NCBI GenBank assembly: GCA_902774295.1
Contig: CACYHP010000001.1
Span: 1,302,001-1,366,000 of the forward strand
DNA length: 64,000 nucleotides
From: an uncultured Bacteroidia bacterium
Lineage (GTDB): Bacteria; Bacteroidota; Bacteroidia; Bacteroidales; F082
Direction of reading: 5' to 3'
The notes under the pieces were generated by a model that worked only from the letters and a program-made list of their open reading frames with translations, was not told the origin of the DNA and did not search any database. Position 1 is the first letter of the stretch. Every line of letters starts with the position of its first letter. The translations under genes were made by a program, and so were the position numbers. Shown piece by piece: positions 8,015 to 17,821 of the stretch.

Positions 8015-10491
8015 CGTTTTATAAATGTCTTTACGCTCTTATCGTTTTTGCCTAAAACCTCAACCAGATACATCCCTGATTCAAGGTCAGAAAGGTCGAG
8101 AACGGCTTCCTTGTTATTGATGGTCATCTCCATCACCTTGACGGAAAGAATGTTGTAAATGCTGATATGCTGAATGTCATCATCCGCACTGATTGTCAAT
8201 ATATTATCGACAGGGTTAGGATACATTCTGGTCTCAATACCTGTTGTCTCGCCAACCGAAGTGATGGTGTCTGTCGCCACAACTTTCACATTGTCGATGA
8301 ACCATGAATATGTCAAGATATCGCTGCCGTTGTTATGTGCGCGGAATCTCAATCTGATATTCTGTCCTTGATATGCCGACAGGTCGAGTTGCACAGGTTC
8401 TTGGAACTGGTTGACCCATTCAGGTTGGTCGACGGCGTCCCAGAGTGTTGTCCATGAGCCTGTGTTAGTGTTCAAAACATCGACTTTATAATGATCCTGG
8501 TATACTGAAATTCCGTATTGGCAGAATGTCTCAAAGGTGAGTGCTGTCGGGCGGTTGATTGCCATTAAAGGTGTTATGAGGCTCTCGTCCTGCGGGCCCC
8601 ATTCTTCTGATTCATCCCATTCCACGCCTGCCATGCGCTCGCCTTGTGGAGGCACAACATAATATTCGTCACCGAAATAGTTTGTGGCATATTCTGCACG
8701 GAATCTGTACCATGAGAACCAGCTCATCTGGAGCGATTCGATACTCCATCCTGCTGGCGGGAACTGCTCATCCTCAAAGCCTTCGAGAAGGATAGGAGCC
8801 TGCCAGTCCCAATGCAAGTAGTATGGGTCTGAATCGGCTGTGTGACCTAGTTCGTCTGCCATGTGGAACACGATGCTTGCTGTAGTGTGGTTAGGCTGTG
8901 CCGGCAATGTGGCTGTAAAGTCGTAGTTGGCTTTTGCCGATTTTGTCAGTGTGATATCGTGTGATTGACCGTCGATGGTGTATGTAGCCAGCATCTGGTT
9001 TGGCATATTCGACTCGTCGTAAACCCTCAAGGTGATGTCCATCGGGGTGTCTGCCCATGTCTGAGTGCCTTTGAGTGACACCACAACAGGCGGGTCGTTG
9101 TCTTGTGATGTCGAGTTGATATAGATGTCGTCGATGCAGAGGTTCCATCCGTAACCGCTCACGGCTTCGAATATGACGAAACCGTAGCCTTCAGGGCTGT
9201 CGAAACTGTAGCTGTATTCGTACCAGTCGCTAACTTCGCCAACCACAGGCTCCATCATGGTGTTGCGGTGCACTGTGCCGAGCAAGGTACCATCGGCTAT
9301 ATCGGTGGTCGGGGAGTAGTACACGTTGATTCTGTCAGGTCTGTTGATGTTGTTGTTGAAATTACGGAAAATCCAGTAACGTATGGTGTTATCCGTTGCG
9401 CTGAGCTGCATCTTAGGGGTGACCAATAATGCTGATTTGCCTTCCGGATTGGTGTAGCAGTAAAAACGTGCCATGGCTGTGCTTTCGTTGTGTGGGGTGC
9501 ATGCCGGCCAGTCGTTGGAAGTGACGCGTTCATAGATGTAGTTGCCGTCTGTGGTGAAGTTCTGCCATCCCGCAGGTGGGAAAACACTGCCGTCGAAACC
9601 TTCCATAATTGGGAATGTGCTGACAGGCTCCAAAGCAGTGATTTTGTAGTCTGCCGACTGTGTAGGTGCTGAATGTGATGATGTCACGTCGAATGTGGCG
9701 TGTACCTCCTGGTTGTTGCTGAGGTTCATCGGCAGAGTGGCTTTTGCGACCAGCTCGACAGAGGTGTTGTAGTTCAAACTGACCTGGCTGACCTGTGTGC
9801 CGTTTTGATAGAACTCCATCGGCATTGAGCATGTGTTGGCAAACTGATATGTGTCGTTCTGCTCGCCGGTGTTGCTGAGCAAGAAACGCAGATAAACCGA
9901 CTCGCCGAAATAGGCTGTGGTATCGGCTGTGAGCTGTTCCACATCGAAATAATATTGCGCTGTCTGCTCAATGATGACGTCGTCGATTGACAGATACCAA
10001 GGTGAGTTGGTGGCTGTGCTGTGGAATCCAACATAAAAGGTTCCTGAGCTTGGAGCCTGAAACACGCCCGATGCCTGCTCAAACTGTTCGTTATCGATAA
10101 TAAAATCAGGTATTACCGTGACTGTCATCGCTGATGGGGTTGCGCTCGCACCAGCCTTGATTTCAAGGTTGAAATGGTCGACATGCCATGTTGAATACCA
10201 GAACGAGACGCGGTAGTAGTTGCCTGCTGTCACGTTGATTTCCCTGTAAATCCAGACATCTGAGTTATATGAGGCATACATGTACCAGTCGCCGGTGTGT
10301 GGCTTACGTCCGCGGGCTACATTGTCGTCGGGAATGGTGATGCCTGCTTTCCAGCCGTTGTCGTTGCAAATCCATCCGACAGGTGTCTGGTCAACAGTAT
10401 TTCCTGTCTCAAATCCTTCATCCACAATGACTTGTGCGAAAGCCATCGCGCTGATGAACAATGCAATAAATGTCAAGTAAAATTTTCTCAT
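8011..10491 (-). CDS. T9SS cargo with choice-of-anchor-J/MAM-like beta domains and type A sorting domain
   Basis: 826 residues. The signal peptide ends in AMAFAQ. At least three jelly-roll-like modules share EGFE and PxGW openings (EGFETGN..TPVGW near 27, EGFDGSVFPPAGW near 300, EGFEDEQFPPAGW near 575), as in choice-of-anchor J or MAM-like domains. The last 75 residues (MYPNPVDNILTIS...LVEVLGKNDKSVKTFIKR) are a T9SS type A sorting domain, so the protein crosses the outer membrane and is probably attached to the surface. No catalytic site is recognisable; adhesion or glycan binding is possible. It lies between the Sel1 protein gene (29 bases away) and galK (overlapping). Confidence 0.85.
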   Translation of the reverse strand: MRKFYLTFIALFISAMAFAQVIVDEGFETGNTVDQTPVGWICNDNGWKAGITIPDDNVARGRKPHTGDWYMYASYNSDVWIYREINVTAGNYYRVSFWYSTWHVDHFNLEIKAGASATPSAMTVTVIPDFIIDNEQFEQASGVFQAPSSGTFYVGFHSTATNSPWYLSIDDVIIEQTAQYYFDVEQLTADTTAYFGESVYLRFLLSNTGEQNDTYQFANTCSMPMEFYQNGTQVSQVSLNYNTSVELVAKATLPMNLSNNQEVHATFDVTSSHSAPTQSADYKITALEPVSTFPIMEGFDGSVFPPAGWQNFTTDGNYIYERVTSNDWPACTPHNESTAMARFYCYTNPEGKSALLVTPKMQLSATDNTIRYWIFRNFNNNINRPDRINVYYSPTTDIADGTLLGTVHRNTMMEPVVGEVSDWYEYSYSFDSPEGYGFVIFEAVSGYGWNLCIDDIYINSTSQDNDPPVVVSLKGTQTWADTPMDITLRVYDESNMPNQMLATYTIDGQSHDITLTKSAKANYDFTATLPAQPNHTTASIVFHMADELGHTADSDPYYLHWDWQAPILLEGFEDEQFPPAGWSIESLQMSWFSWYRFRAEYATNYFGDEYYVVPPQGERMAGVEWDESEEWGPQDESLITPLMAINRPTALTFETFCQYGISVYQDHYKVDVLNTNTGSWTTLWDAVDQPEWVNQFQEPVQLDLSAYQGQNIRLRFRAHNNGSDILTYSWFIDNVKVVATDTITSVGETTGIETRMYPNPVDNILTISADDDIQHISIYNILSVKVMEMTINNKEAVLDLSDLESGMYLVEVLGKNDKSVKTFIKR

Positions 10492-10520
10492 ATTTTGTAG
10501 ATTTTAGATTTATTTCATTA

Positions 10521-12299
10521 TTATTTAAGTTCTTTAAGTCTGTTTTTCGCATAAAAGTTGCCTTGTTCAGCCGCTTTTTGATACCATTTTATGGCCTCTT
10601 GCTTGTTTCTCTTGACTCCAATACCATGGTCGTAGCATTTGCCAACATTAGCTATACCGTAATCACTGCCCAATTCAGCTGCTCTCATATAATACTCAAA
10701 AGCCTTTTTCTTGTCTTTCTTTACAACTTTGCCTTTCTCATAAAACAATCCTAAGTTGTTGTAAGATGGTGCATGATCTTGTTTCGCTGCCTCCGTATAC
10801 AATTCATAAGCTTTTTTGTAGTCGGATGTAACTCCATAGCCATTCTCGTAGCAATATCCCAACATGTGTAACCCTCTTGCATTATTTTGGTTGGCAGCTT
10901 TTTCATACCATTTAACGGCTTCTTCATAACTGTGATCTATGCCATAATTAAAGCCATAATATAGATCTCCGATATTTGCATCAGCATCAGAATAGCCCAT
11001 CTCAGAGGCCTTTAAGTACCAAGTAAGTGCTTTTTTATTGTCTTTGTCTACGCCAATCCCATATTCATAAAAATGGCCAATATTGTTACACGCAATCATA
11101 TTGCCCTGATCCGCAGCCATTTTCTCCCATTTAAATGCCTCTTTTTCGTCTTTTTCCACTCCCAATCCTTTTGCATAACAATAGCCCAGATGATGTTGTG
11201 ATTCGGCAAATCCTCTTTCAGCGGCATAGCGGTATAATTTTACGGCCTCTTCTTTGTCCTCTTTGACACATTGTCCATAATAATACCAAGTGCCTAATGT
11301 GTTTTTCGCTGGCATAAATCCATTGTTGGCTGCTTTTGTTAACCAAAAGAGAGCCTCGTCGCATTTTTCCGTTCCTTTGTACGACTTGGCTAAATTATAC
11401 ATCGCGACATCATTGTTTTGCTCGGCGGCTCTCTGGTACCATTCCAGTTTTTCATTGCCTTTGCAGAAAAGAGCTCCGTAAAAGTTTTGAGCCCCAGCCA
11501 AGCCTTGATCCAATGCCAACTGGCACCATCTAAGACTTTCTAGGGAGTCTTTTTGCACACCTTGACCGTAATAATAGCAATATGAAAGGTTGATCTGTCC
11601 TGTGGAATTGCCTTGTTCCGCCGATGTTCTGAACCACTGGACGGCTTTCTCATAGTCTTGCTCGACGCCTTTGCCTGTATAATAACAAGCTCCGAGGTTG
11701 TTTTGAGCCGCTGCGTCGCCGTCTTTTACAGCCTCTTGAAACACCTCAACCGACTCGCCGAAATCAGTCGTGGTTTGATATTCGATAGCAGTGGCTTCGC
11801 TAAGCGGATAAAGGCCTACATATTGATTGTAATAATACAACTCTTCGTAGTTGTTGGCAACGCGGACCGTCAGTCCCAGCTTATCTTTCGCGTTGCCCTG
11901 ACCGTATTTGTTTGTCAATGTCAGCTCATATCCTTTTTTGCCTTTCATGGTAATTGGGAAATAAAACTCAGTAGAACTGAAATCAGGATGCGAAATCTTC
12001 AGATATGAGGCGTAATAGCTGATATACAGCCACACTTCACCGACCATATTCTCAACTATGATATACGTCTGCGCGTCACCTTGAAAAAGCAGTCTGGCTC
12101 GCTGCTGCTCGTTGATGTTTTCCGTTTTTATCTTTAAAACCGCGAATGGCTTGTCGTTGTCATCATATTGATAATCAGGGTCCTCGTTGATGTTCACAAA
12201 GCCGACAACCTCCTTGAACGAACCCGGCTTCACCTCGAGTTGCGACAATGCCGGAATCGTCAAAAGCACTGCAATTATTAGGATAAAAGTCTTTTTCAA
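10521..12299 (-). CDS. Exported Sel1-like repeat protein
   Basis: 592 residues. The signal peptide ends near IPALSQ. An N-terminal domain of about 170 residues is unrecognised and rich in beta structure. From about residue 195 to the end come ten or more Sel1-like (SLR) repeats of about 36 residues with the pattern A..NLG.CYY.G.GV..D...A..W...AA.QG. Such solenoids scaffold protein complexes; no enzyme motif is seen. It is first in a minus-strand run leading to a T9SS cargo gene and galK, with a TATCTTTG promoter element at 12324-12331. Confidence 0.85.
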   Translation of the reverse strand: MKKTFILIIAVLLTIPALSQLEVKPGSFKEVVGFVNINEDPDYQYDDNDKPFAVLKIKTENINEQQRARLLFQGDAQTYIIVENMVGEVWLYISYYASYLKISHPDFSSTEFYFPITMKGKKGYELTLTNKYGQGNAKDKLGLTVRVANNYEELYYYNQYVGLYPLSEATAIEYQTTTDFGESVEVFQEAVKDGDAAAQNNLGACYYTGKGVEQDYEKAVQWFRTSAEQGNSTGQINLSYCYYYGQGVQKDSLESLRWCQLALDQGLAGAQNFYGALFCKGNEKLEWYQRAAEQNNDVAMYNLAKSYKGTEKCDEALFWLTKAANNGFMPAKNTLGTWYYYGQCVKEDKEEAVKLYRYAAERGFAESQHHLGYCYAKGLGVEKDEKEAFKWEKMAADQGNMIACNNIGHFYEYGIGVDKDNKKALTWYLKASEMGYSDADANIGDLYYGFNYGIDHSYEEAVKWYEKAANQNNARGLHMLGYCYENGYGVTSDYKKAYELYTEAAKQDHAPSYNNLGLFYEKGKVVKKDKKKAFEYYMRAAELGSDYGIANVGKCYDHGIGVKRNKQEAIKWYQKAAEQGNFYAKNRLKELK

Positions 12300-12323
12300 G
12301 ATATATTTTATATTTTAACCATG

Positions 12324-12331
12324 CAAAGATA
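12324..12331 (-). promoter_or_regulatory. -7 promoter element for the Sel1/T9SS/galK run
   Basis: Reads TATCTTTG on the minus strand, 25 bases before the Sel1 start at 12299. It is back to back with the fucosidase promoter at 12344-12351, so the two divergent promoters share their upstream region. Confidence 0.6.
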
Positions 12332-12343
12332 TAAAAAAGTTTG

Positions 12344-12351
12344 TAATTTTG
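12344..12351 (+). promoter_or_regulatory. -7 promoter element for the fucosidase gene, very close to its ATG
   Basis: TAATTTTG ends only four bases before the ATG at 12356. Transcription would then start at or within a few bases of the start codon, giving a leaderless or nearly leaderless mRNA. Confidence 0.55.
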
Positions 12352-12355
12352 TATC

Positions 12356-13777
12356 ATGAAAAATATTATTTTAATAACAATAACACTGGCCTTGTTTTCA
12401 TGTACGAAAGCGCCAGAACCTCTTTATCCAGTGCCGACGGCCGAGCAGCTCGAATGGCAAAAAATGGAGACTTACGCCTTTATCCATTTCGGTCTCAACA
12501 CCTTTAACGATATGGAATGGGGCTATGGTGACACTCCTGCATCGACTTTCAATCCAACTGACCTCGACTGCCACCAATGGGCTGCGACGCTTAAAAATGC
12601 AGGCATGAAAGGTGTCATCCTCACCGCCAAACATCATGACGGTTTTTGCCTTTGGCCGACAAAATCAACAGATTACAATATCTCTAAATCACCTTATAAA
12701 AATGGGGCAGGGGACCTGGTTAAAGAGCTTTCCGACGCTTGCCGCAAATATGGTTTGAAATTCGGAATCTACTGCTCGCCTTGGGATAGAAACAACGCTC
12801 GCTATGCTTATCCGGAGTATGTTGAAACCTATCATCAACAGATTCAGGAACTGACAAGCAATTATGGTCCATTGTTTGAGTTCTGGTTCGACGGTGCCAA
12901 CGGTGGCGACGGCTATTATGGCGGTGCAAACGAGACACGCTCCATCGACCCCGACAACTATTATGATTATCAACGTGCCAAGGATACGGTGCTGGCTCGC
13001 AATCCCAATGCGATGATATTCGGAGGTCCTTACGGAACGGTCCGCTGGGTGGGAAACGAGAAGGGCTTCGCTGGAACCACTAACTGGTGCAATGCACCCC
13101 AGATAACGAGTCAAACTGATTGGGAAATCAACACTTATGGCGATGAAAACGGCACCGAATGGCTGCCGGCAGAAGTCGATGTGTCGATTCGTCCCGGCTG
13201 GTTCTATCATCATAATGAGGATTCAAAAGTGAAGTCTGTCGACGAACTGTGCGACATATATTATCAAAGCGTCGGTCGCAACGCCAACCTTTTGCTGAAT
13301 TTCCCTGTCGCCCTCGATGGCAAGATTCATCCCATCGACTCTGCTAATGCTTTGGAATTTTGCAAAAAGATTTCTAATGAATTGAATTACAATCTGTTAG
13401 CAAACGCCAAAGTGAAAGCCGACAATGAACGCGGCCGACATTTCTCAGCTTCAAAGGTCAACGATAACAATCCTGACACCTATTGGGCCACCGATGATGA
13501 CTATCCTTACGGAACAATCTCATTCTCAATGGATAAGCCTGTCATAATGAGCCGCGTCATGATTCAGGAGTATGTGCAACTTGGCCAGCGTGTGAAATCG
13601 TTTTATCTTGAAGGCGAAAAAAACGGTCGTTGGTTCAGGATTAACCCTGATGAAACCCTAACGACCGTTGGATATAAACGTATAGTGCGCTTTGCACCTG
13701 TAGAAGTCGACAAGCTTGTCATTTATTTTGAAGAAAGCCGCGGACCTCTTTGTATCAGCAACATAGAAGCCTATTAA
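12356..13777 (+). CDS. GH29 alpha-L-fucosidase, lipoprotein
   Basis: 473 residues. A short signal has a lipobox at LFSC (Cys about 16). The (beta/alpha)8 catalytic domain has FIHFGLNTF, the LTAKHHDGFCLWP motif, and FEFWFDGANGG, whose Asp (about 180) is the expected nucleophile. The C-terminal 110 residues (from about 355) form a discoidin-like (F5/8C) beta domain with ASKVNDNNPDTYWATDDD. The enzyme hydrolyses alpha-linked fucose from host glycans. The linkage preference is not readable. The stop codon overlaps the end of the convergent 86-residue gene by four bases. Confidence 0.92.
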   Translation: MKNIILITITLALFSCTKAPEPLYPVPTAEQLEWQKMETYAFIHFGLNTFNDMEWGYGDTPASTFNPTDLDCHQWAATLKNAGMKGVILTAKHHDGFCLWPTKSTDYNISKSPYKNGAGDLVKELSDACRKYGLKFGIYCSPWDRNNARYAYPEYVETYHQQIQELTSNYGPLFEFWFDGANGGDGYYGGANETRSIDPDNYYDYQRAKDTVLARNPNAMIFGGPYGTVRWVGNEKGFAGTTNWCNAPQITSQTDWEINTYGDENGTEWLPAEVDVSIRPGWFYHHNEDSKVKSVDELCDIYYQSVGRNANLLLNFPVALDGKIHPIDSANALEFCKKISNELNYNLLANAKVKADNERGRHFSASKVNDNNPDTYWATDDDYPYGTISFSMDKPVIMSRVMIQEYVQLGQRVKSFYLEGEKNGRWFRINPDETLTTVGYKRIVRFAPVEVDKLVIYFEESRGPLCISNIEAY

Positions 13778-14034
13778 AGGCTCTTGCCTTTTTTGCGATT
13801 AGCGACAGCGTAACCGGCGCCCATGGCTGTAAGTATGAGCAACCCGCTACCGAGAGGTACTGCCGAATTGTCTAAATAATCACCATGTACATTTGGTAAA
13901 ACAATATATTCATTAATATCGCTTCTGTAAATATCATCATTAGCCAAGTTCCAGTTAAAGAATGCATCAGTCTGCGCGTTGGCTGTTGAACCAATTGTTA
14001 TAATCAATGCTATCGCTAATAATATTTTTTTCAT
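13774..14034 (-). CDS. Small exported protein with a CTERM-like C-terminal anchor
   Basis: 86 residues. The signal peptide ends near STANAQ, about 30 polar residues follow, and the C-terminus has the three-part layout of a sorting tail: a VPLGSG motif, a hydrophobic helix (LLILTAMGAGYAVA) and a basic end NRKKGKSL. That layout recalls PEP-CTERM and PID-CTERM tails handled by exosortases or archaeosortase-like enzymes; I do not recognise the exact family. It is 20 bases downstream of the large T9SS protein gene, so probably in the same transcript and processed or displayed with it. Confidence 0.75.
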   Translation of the reverse strand: MKKILLAIALIITIGSTANAQTDAFFNWNLANDDIYRSDINEYIVLPNVHGDYLDNSAVPLGSGLLILTAMGAGYAVANRKKGKSL

Positions 14035-14054
14035 TTTTATTATCCTTTAATATA

Positions 14055-17000
14055 TTATTTAACAACTATTTTCTGTGTTTTCTCATTCATTTTTAAAATA
14101 TAAACTCCTGTAAGCTCAGGTTTTGCAATTGTCTCAACGCCGTTAATGCGCTGGTTTGCAATCATACGTCCCATAACATCGAACACCTGCAGCTCACCTT
14201 CTCCGTCAACTATGATGTCGTCTCCGTTCTGATATGCAAAGATGCCGTTTTCTTCGGAAACGTTGTTGAATACAAGTTTGAATCTCGCAGCTCTGTCGGC
14301 AGGCGATCCTGTGAAGGTATATGAAGAATTCTCACTCAAATCGATGATGTCGTTAGTGAATAAATCGATGAGTTGAATACCATTGATATCGGTGTTTTCA
14401 CTTGCAAAGCTGATTGTGTAATAGCCAAATTCTTTTGCCTTGAAATGCACATCGACATCACTGCGACGATCTGAATGTATAATGGCATACTCATCATGAT
14501 TGCGCGGAATGTAAATGTTGGCGTTTTGTTCGCCGAAGTAGAACTTGCCGAGCTGGCCGCCTTCGTTGAAATTCACTATAGCCTTGTCGAGCGTTGAATT
14601 GTCGCGTGAGTTGGCCTGGGTTAACGCGATGGTGAGATGACCCTGGTCGTTTGTCGCGGTAAATGGAACGTCTTTGATGAAATTGACTATCTCATCAGAC
14701 GTCTCAGCATAAACTATGATGCCGGTGCAAGCAGGAATTTTTGTAGGCACATATTCATCGAAATTGGCAACCACTGGCTCGATGCCTGTGCCTTCAGCGT
14801 TCATCCTGTAGAAAGCCCTGTTGACGTATGCATCCGCTATAAACGGGTTGCCAACGAGATTCCAGCCTTGTTCAAGTGGCACGTCTTTTAAGCTCCCACT
14901 GACAAACGGTTCCTGGAAGGCGATGGTCTTTGTTTCCTTGGTGGCGTAAAGGTAGCCTTTGCCGTTTATTAAACTGATAAAGTCGTTTTTATGTAGCTGA
15001 TAGTTTTCCCACATCATGCTGTATGGATTCAAGCGGTAGAGGTCGTAGTCGTATATTATTGGGGAGTAACTGATTATGTCTCCTAAGAGACCTTCAACAT
15101 CTACAATTGGCTGAGGGTTGGCTGAAGGCGAGGCGATGAATACCCATTTATCGTTGCCGTTTTCGTAGCCCGTCACTTCAATAGTGCGGCATAATATCGA
15201 TGCCACCTCTGTGTCACCTGAAGGCATCAAGAAGGTGTTGCCATTAATATCGTTGTCGGATGATCCTGGGAAGCTGTATGCATAATGGTATTTGTAGCCT
15301 GTCGCTAGCGGCTCGTTGGTGAGGGTGACAATGGTGATGCCGGCGATAAAGTAATCTTCACCGCCAATTTCTATTGTTTTGTTACCGCTAGCTGTCACGT
15401 CGTTTGGTGTGGTGACAGTGTAGACGCCGCGGGCGCCGTTGCAGTCGCTGCCGTTGCAGCCTATATCGGAAGTCTGGCTTCCCACGGTGCAGCAGCGGTA
15501 GTAGTTGTCGGTGAGGTTGCCGCTGTTATTGCCGACGATGGCACCGCTATATGTCAATTGTGGCATGGTAGTTCCCCAGACGATGCAGTCGCGTATGGTG
15601 CCGCCTGAGTAGTTGAAGCCTGCGATGCCGCCACAATAATTGACAGTCAGATTATTATCTGTCGAGAGGGTTGCCCTGCTGGTGCAGTCCTTGATGGTGC
15701 CACAGTTTTCGCCAACGATGCCCCCGTGATAGTTTGTATTTGTATGACAGTAATGGATGTCGACATTGTCAGCGACGGCGCAATTGTCGATGATGGCTCC
15801 GGCATTGGTTATGCCAGCAATGCCGCCTGTATAATCCATGCCGGAGATACGGCTGTCGGCAAGGGTGAGGTTCTTGATGGTGCCACCGTTTCCCACGTTG
15901 CCGAAGAGGCCTCTGTAGTCGTTGGGGAAGGCTTCTCTGTAACGAATGCCGCTGATGGTGTTGCTATCGCCATCGAGGGTGCCATTGAAGGAATGGTTCT
16001 TATCGCCGACGGCTATGTAGTTGATTTCATCGCTCGAGGTGTTGTCCCAATCTGAGGTATAGGTGTAGGCTATGTCGTTGCCCAACTTGAAGAACTTGCC
16101 GCTGAAGCCGTTGTCGGCGGTGTAGCCATCGGAGCCGTTCACGCACTTGGCAAGCAGCATGAGGCCGTCGGTGTCGGTGATGGTGTAAGGATAGTCCTGC
16201 GAGCCGTCGGCGGCAGGTGATGCGGTGACACCCCAGACATCGTTGACGGTGGCGCTGATGCTGACATCGGCGTCAGGCATGGTAAGCTGCTTGTCGAAGA
16301 AGGTGCCGCCGTTTGTGGCTGTGTAAACCACCAAGTAGCCTACCGACAAGGTGCCATAGTCGTTAGTGAAGTTTATCGTCTGTCCCACGGCACTGTACAG
16401 GGTGCCGGTGCTGGTGCGCAAGGCGGTGGGGACACTATTCATGCCGATGGCAGTGAGACCGCTGACAGCGTAGACCGTCTCGTTGTCGGCTATGGCGACG
16501 TGTGCACCTAAGGTTACAATGCGAGCACGGCGGACACCGTCTTCATCGTTGCCGTTGATGCCTCCCTGGCTGCCACTGGTGTAGTAGTTGTTGTAAAAAT
16601 GCTTATAGCCACCATCGTTGTAACCGATGATAGCGCCGATGTTGCTGCTGCCGCTGACGGTGGTGCCTGTGTATAGACAGCTTTGTACAGTGGTGTTGGC
16701 ACTCACATAGCCGGTGATGCCGCCAAAGCGAGTGCAGCCGGTTTTGCCGTTACTGCTGACGACGGCAGCACTGGAGCAGCCAATAATCATGGAAGAGTTG
16801 CCCGTGTTCGCGCCTACGATGCCACCATGTCCTAAGGCACCATTGTGTCCTGCGTTGATGGTGACAGAACTTGTCACGAGACAGTTGTGTACAGTGCTTT
16901 GCTTATTGTAGCCAACAACACCGCCCACATAATAATAGCCGGTGAAAGTGCAATTGGTGATGACGACGTCCTTGACAACGGCATGATAGATATAGCCGAA

Positions 17001-17816
17001 GAGACCAATGTAATAGTCATCTCTGTCATTGGTGCCGGTGCGGTTGACGATGATGCCGATGACACTGTGACCCTGGCCGTCGTAGGTGCCCTCGAAGTAG
17101 GCACGGTCATTACTGTCGACATGATAGCCGATGGGCGTATAGTTGTTGTCGCCTGTGATGTTCTGCGTCTGACGGAAGGTGAGGCCGCTGCAGCTGTTCT
17201 TGCCGTTGTTCACGTAGTTAGCCAGATGGCGCAAGTCGCTATAACTCTTGATTTTGTATGCATTGTCGCCGTCGGACTCGAAGATGCTGATATCTGGAGT
17301 ATCTGTGTACGTGATGGTGACCGAGCCCAAAGAATAGCCAGACGTTTGGGATTGGTAGAAATTCCACTGGCTGTTGTAGTCGGTGTTGTACCATGTGCCC
17401 TCAAATCCCGTCATCTGGAGGTTGGTGACGTAATAGTAGCTCTGGCAACTGACGGTATAGGCGATTTCGCCATTTATAGCTGCAGGTCTAATGTAATTGC
17501 CTTGGAATATGACGTTATTGTTTGCGTTCCAATGCAAGCTGAGCTGGAAGCCGTCGGCCAGCATGACCGAGTAGTGGCCTGAGCCATTACCGAGGGAACT
17601 GTTGCTGACACTCATGGTGTAGGTCGTGCTTCCGCCTTCGAAAGGCGTGTCACCGCTACGGGTGATGGTGACTACTTGAGAGGACGATACCGTATTGACT
17701 TCCGTGATGGTGTAGGTCACGGTCTTCGTTGTTGCAAACGCCGTTTGCCCGTAAATGACTGCCATAAATAACAGCAGTGCTGTAAGAATGTGTCTTAAAG
17801 TATTGTGTCGAATCAT
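14055..17816 (-). CDS. Large T9SS-secreted GLUG-repeat surface protein
   Basis: 1253 residues. The signal peptide ends near QTAFA. Two stretches of GLUG-like repeats (about residues 200-400 and 530-780) have recurring GGIVG.N.G, GGI.G and I..C units, which build a beta-helix. C-terminal beta domains follow, with a final T9SS type A sorting domain (ending VYILKMNEKTQKIVVK). GLUG repeats occur in adhesins and surface glycoproteins of gut Bacteroidales. The substrate is unknown. A 42-codon membrane peptide gene lies 5 bases upstream and an 86-residue tail-anchored protein 20 bases downstream, forming one compact unit. Confidence 0.88.
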   Translation of the reverse strand: MIRHNTLRHILTALLLFMAVIYGQTAFATTKTVTYTITEVNTVSSSQVVTITRSGDTPFEGGSTTYTMSVSNSSLGNGSGHYSVMLADGFQLSLHWNANNNVIFQGNYIRPAAINGEIAYTVSCQSYYYVTNLQMTGFEGTWYNTDYNSQWNFYQSQTSGYSLGSVTITYTDTPDISIFESDGDNAYKIKSYSDLRHLANYVNNGKNSCSGLTFRQTQNITGDNNYTPIGYHVDSNDRAYFEGTYDGQGHSVIGIIVNRTGTNDRDDYYIGLFGYIYHAVVKDVVITNCTFTGYYYVGGVVGYNKQSTVHNCLVTSSVTINAGHNGALGHGGIVGANTGNSSMIIGCSSAAVVSSNGKTGCTRFGGITGYVSANTTVQSCLYTGTTVSGSSNIGAIIGYNDGGYKHFYNNYYTSGSQGGINGNDEDGVRRARIVTLGAHVAIADNETVYAVSGLTAIGMNSVPTALRTSTGTLYSAVGQTINFTNDYGTLSVGYLVVYTATNGGTFFDKQLTMPDADVSISATVNDVWGVTASPAADGSQDYPYTITDTDGLMLLAKCVNGSDGYTADNGFSGKFFKLGNDIAYTYTSDWDNTSSDEINYIAVGDKNHSFNGTLDGDSNTISGIRYREAFPNDYRGLFGNVGNGGTIKNLTLADSRISGMDYTGGIAGITNAGAIIDNCAVADNVDIHYCHTNTNYHGGIVGENCGTIKDCTSRATLSTDNNLTVNYCGGIAGFNYSGGTIRDCIVWGTTMPQLTYSGAIVGNNSGNLTDNYYRCCTVGSQTSDIGCNGSDCNGARGVYTVTTPNDVTASGNKTIEIGGEDYFIAGITIVTLTNEPLATGYKYHYAYSFPGSSDNDINGNTFLMPSGDTEVASILCRTIEVTGYENGNDKWVFIASPSANPQPIVDVEGLLGDIISYSPIIYDYDLYRLNPYSMMWENYQLHKNDFISLINGKGYLYATKETKTIAFQEPFVSGSLKDVPLEQGWNLVGNPFIADAYVNRAFYRMNAEGTGIEPVVANFDEYVPTKIPACTGIIVYAETSDEIVNFIKDVPFTATNDQGHLTIALTQANSRDNSTLDKAIVNFNEGGQLGKFYFGEQNANIYIPRNHDEYAIIHSDRRSDVDVHFKAKEFGYYTISFASENTDINGIQLIDLFTNDIIDLSENSSYTFTGSPADRAARFKLVFNNVSEENGIFAYQNGDDIIVDGEGELQVFDVMGRMIANQRINGVETIAKPELTGVYILKMNEKTQKIVVK

Positions 17817-17821
17817 CTGTA

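Noticed and set aside
16845..17582. 245-codon plus-strand frame opposite the GLUG protein
   Set aside because: Its composition (Val, Ala, Asp) mirrors the repeated Gly/Thr/Ile coding sequence on the other strand.
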